A DNA stretch of 64,000 bases from Chaunax sp. Z400. Lineage: Eukaryota > Chordata > Actinopteri > Lophiiformes > Chaunacidae. The notes under the pieces are model-generated. The model ran no database searches and had not been told where the DNA came from. It saw nothing but the letters and a program-made list of their open reading frames with translations. A program made the position numbers and the translations under genes. Positions within the stretch are counted from its first letter, which is position 1; each line of letters starts with the position of its first letter. Below, piece by piece: positions 60,641-64,000 of the stretch. The stretch is from positions 9,926,501-9,990,500 of the forward strand of contig CM075202.1 in assembly GCA_037577475.1 (NCBI GenBank), read 5' to 3'.

Positions 60641-61774
60641 CTATACAGTGTACAGAAAGATTAAAAACAATTAAATATGCATAAATGGTTTAAGGGTCTG
60701 CAAAGAATAATAATATAATAATATGAATCAATCAATCAATAGTTTGACATAATAAATTAATAAATGCTGGAACTACCATAACAGAAATACTGTATTTTCT
60801 GCTCTGTCCTGTTTTTGCTTAAACAGCCAACAGAAGGAGCTAGCTGAGATTAAGGATGACTCAACAGTGATCTGATGAAAATCAAAGGTTACAGGGTTGT
60901 CAAGAGCAAAACCACGAGACCACATCAAAACGTTTTAGCCTAGAACGGAGATTAAAGCTTTAATTATGTTCACAGGGCCACTCTCAGAGATGTTCCCCAG
61001 AGACTCTGCTGAGTGAAGCTTTAATGAACAGTCTGTGTCTGAGGAGTGACTTCAAACTGTTATATAGAATTTAAATGACTCTACATTTAAGATGCTCTTA
61101 ACCCTTTAAACACATTTTTAATATATTAGACGCATAAACACTTAGCTCTGCAATCATAAATATCATAAATCAATCAACCACCATTACTTTCACCCTTTGA
61201 CAATGCTTGCTGCTCATAAAGTAAAAAAAACCAAACACTTATTAAGTTCACTCAGGTAAGTTGGTTCCGGGTGACCTGGAAAAGTAAAACATCTTGGAGG
61301 CTCTTGGAGCTGTAGAGCAGGTAGTTTGAGTATCGGACACCTGTGAGTTAGAAATGCTGAGTCATTAATGGAGCTTTAACACAGAGGAAAGTTTGTGCTC
61401 TTTCAATCATGCAGTCGTGCTTTGAAGAGCATTTATATTCTTTCCATTGGTCCCTCAGGCAATGGTGCATGAGAGTTAGTTTTTCTTTTACACATCGGTG
61501 AGCAAACATTTCCGTATTTGTAAAAGGATCAACTTCATGTCTCTTCTTGCAAGGGGATTTTTTTTTTAAAGCATTATCAAAGACTTTAACCTTCACAGCA
61601 GATCTAAAACAGATAGGATGAGTCACACCTCCTTGCGTTTCCGGGTACATTACACTTCCACACAGCTACTTTTTCCCCTGTCGGCCTGCAAATTAGCCAA
61701 CAAAGACAATGTGCACCCACATTCATACAGTAGCTAATATCATTAGTTTATATTTAATGTTTTTAGGTCACATG

Positions 61775-62115
61775 CATGTCGAGTCAGTTTATTTATACAG
61801 GAACAAATCACAACAAAAAGTTATCTCATGACACTTTCCAAAAGAGCACTGATAACTGAAGGCTGTGGCTCCCATTCTACTTCTGGAGACCGCAAGTAAC
61901 CCTGCATCCTGGGAGCATGGTGTTCCAGTCGGGTAATAGGGGACTGTAAGCTCTTTAAGATATGTTGGTGGCCATTAAGAGCTGTGTACATGAGGATAAG
62001 GATTTTTTTTTTTATTCCATAATGTATTTTTCAAGGAGCCAGGGCACAGAACGGTCAGTGGCATTCTGGATCAGCTGGAGAGTCTTTGGAGACTTATTGG
62101 GACAGCATGATAGTA
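61775..62115 (+). repeat. teleost dispersed repeat fragment
   Basis: Contains CAGTTTATTTATACAGGAAC, GAGGATAAGGATTTTT and AAGGAGCCAGGGCACAGAAC, in the order seen in a common fish repeat ('...gaggagaaggattttaa... ggagccagtgaa...'). Recognised from memory only. Confidence 0.4.
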
Positions 62116-62268
62116 TAGGGATCTTTTCATGTGTGTGTTTGTGTGAGTGCATGACAGCAAGAGGTCATTTAATGAGCTCAAGGTAGAGAACACATTTAAA
62201 ACCAGGCTAAGCTCTTCTGCTGTTAAGATGAGCCATTTAAAAGAGGGACAAATGTGCCGCGTCACAGA

Positions 62269-62270
<2 letters not shown>

Positions 62271-62313
<43 letters not shown>
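62271..62313 (+). repeat. (AC)n microsatellite
   Basis: 43 bp of uninterrupted AC repeat. Confidence 0.95.
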
Positions 62314-62316
<3 letters not shown>

Positions 62317-63773
62317 GTGCAGACAAATCCACCAGGCTAAAAAAGGAATTATGCTTCATCATTCCAGACCATATGTGTGTTTTGTCTCTATGTGAATAAA
62401 GAGAAAAAGACAAAATATAGAGTTGTGAAAATAAACCCAAACACATTTCATAGCCATTGATCCATTTTCTGTAACTGCTTATCCTTAAAGCTAAATACAG
62501 TTTTTAATCAAATTAATTATCTTCTTTAATTTGAAATTTGAGGCAATTGGTTTCCTGGTTTATTTATTTATTTAGTGCATAACTGTGAATTGGTAAAAAG
62601 TGATAACAGGCAGCAAAACAATGAGATGAAACTAGGTGTAAGGCTCCATATCAGGTAATAATTATTTGTAGGTTAATCACTAACATGACCTCTTTCTGAC
62701 TGTCATTATTGTTAAAAATATTAACTGTAGACACAAAGAGGTGGCTTTTTGACAGCCTTTCTGTAAGATTTACATTGTCACATCCTGACTGTAAATATTT
62801 CAATATTGCCATTTAGTCCACATCCGCCCATTGTCCTTTGTTCCATAGCTCCTTAACAAGCACGTTTTCTCATACAGTAGATTACATTGCCCTATGAGGG
62901 AACGGGCACGTTAAATGTAGACGAAGAACATGAAAAAAAAACTGCAAACGTGGATGAGGAGCTGCTCTGTCTCTGAGCAAAACCTACCCTGTAAAGTTCT
63001 CTTTGATATGATACACTCCCTGGACCCTGAGAGAATTCCTCTCTCTGCTACTCCTCTCTAGAAAGAGGTCGAATGTCAAGAGATGCAACAGTAGAGACAC
63101 CACAGAGCTGATTTGGTATCTCGCTCAAGGCACCAGTCATTAAGGAAGTTCTCACTGACACATCTGAACAATGCTCGCTTATCTATGTTAACAGTGTCTC
63201 CTCCAGCTGATCCGTCACCCTTTGACTTTGGCTGTATTATCTGTACACCTATGCATGATGAACTTACTTATATGTTCTTTACTTGGAAAATACATAATCT
63301 GAGTCCATTGAATATAGCATGAGAGGTTTAAATGCATTCCATCCATACTGATTTTTTTAATCAAATATAAATATATTCACACTCACAGCCTGTTTTGTGA
63401 GTTGTGAGCCTAAACAACTTGCTCTCTTTCGATTTCATCCCATTTATGGAGTGATTCTTCAAACTGATTCACCTGAGGCAAATGTTACAGAGCCTAACAC
63501 AGGTACAGGCTGTACACCATGATACAGGTATGATACTGTAAAATTAGACTCTAAAAGACATACCACTGACGACTCCTCTGGGGACACATATCACACCAAC
63601 ATACAGACTACTGAGTGTCTAAATGTTTAAAAGACCTTGTGGATATGTCCGTCACTCCTTCTCATCCCTCACTCTGGTAGCAAAGACATTCAGCTCTTTG
63701 TTGGTGGCTGTAAAAGATCGTAACAAGAGCCTCCTGAGGAGAAGCCACCGAAACAGACACACAATGGACTTCT

Positions 63774-63796
63774 CTGTGTGTGTGTGTGTGTGTGTG
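63774..63796 (+). repeat. (TG)n microsatellite
   Basis: 23 bp of TG repeat. Confidence 0.9.
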
Positions 63797-64000
63797 CATT
63801 TGTGAACTTGGAGAGAGTGAGGGTGAGTATAGGAACAGACAGACAGATTGTGTTTGTCTGTCCATGACTCTTGGCTCCTCTCTTACCTGAGGCTGAGAAA
63901 CTGAAGAAGAATGGGTGTGTTTCCCTTCACAAAACGCTCCTGACAACCACAGGGATGTTTGGAAGTCTCCAACTAGTGCTCAAACCAGGAGCGTTCCTAA

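Larger units (their letters stand above)
58300..64000. other. no gene recognised upstream of tdrp
   Basis: Only short reading frames without family matches, plus the listed microsatellites and repeat fragments. In human 8p23.3 the next gene is ERICH1; no exon of it was recognised here. Confidence 0.5.

Overview
The window is nuclear DNA from a vertebrate, almost certainly a ray-finned (teleost) fish. It is AT-rich, has intron-exon genes with GT-AG splice sites, and carries fish-type interspersed repeats (Tc1-like, hAT, non-LTR LINE fragments, long CA/TG microsatellites). The exon-level proteins match vertebrate families closely. There is no bacterial, phage, plasmid or CRISPR content. Four protein-coding genes were reconstructed by joining exons across GT-AG boundaries with consistent reading phase.

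Layout from left to right. (1) 1-4000: degraded hAT transposase and other repeats. (2) 4035-14163, minus strand: acp1, low-molecular-weight protein tyrosine phosphatase, six coding exons per transcript (158 aa), with two alternative versions of exon 3 only 66 bp apart and a TCTCGCGAGA promoter palindrome next to the start codon. (3) 14.2-22 kb: gene-free DNA with LINE fragments, a three-copy ~0.7 kb tandem repeat and a perfect 19-bp hairpin. In mammals SH3YL1 lies in this slot; no trace of it was seen. (4) 22028-23065, plus strand: an intronless FAM110-family gene, probably fam110c by position. (5) About 25.7-40.4 kb, plus strand: fbxo25, an F-box ubiquitin-ligase subunit, nine coding exons (354 aa), with a CCAAT-box promoter and a probable non-coding first exon. 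(6) 42489-58015, minus strand: tdrp (testis development-related protein), four coding exons (232 aa), convergent with fbxo25; its 57-nt exon 2 has a long TG tract just before its 3' splice site. (7) 58.3-64 kb: no gene recognised; repeats and microsatellites.

The genes are ordinary neighbours, not an operon or pathway. acp1/fam110c correspond to human 2p25.3, and the convergent fbxo25/tdrp pair to human 8p23.3, so the window joins two blocks that are separate in humans. The most unusual items are structural: mutually exclusive acp1 exons, the TG/CA-flanked tdrp cassette-like exon, the missing sh3yl1, a 24-bp perfect inverted repeat around fam110c, several perfect hairpins, and a hAT-type element with an intact 8-bp target duplication. 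I found no convincing sign of a wholly new biological system.
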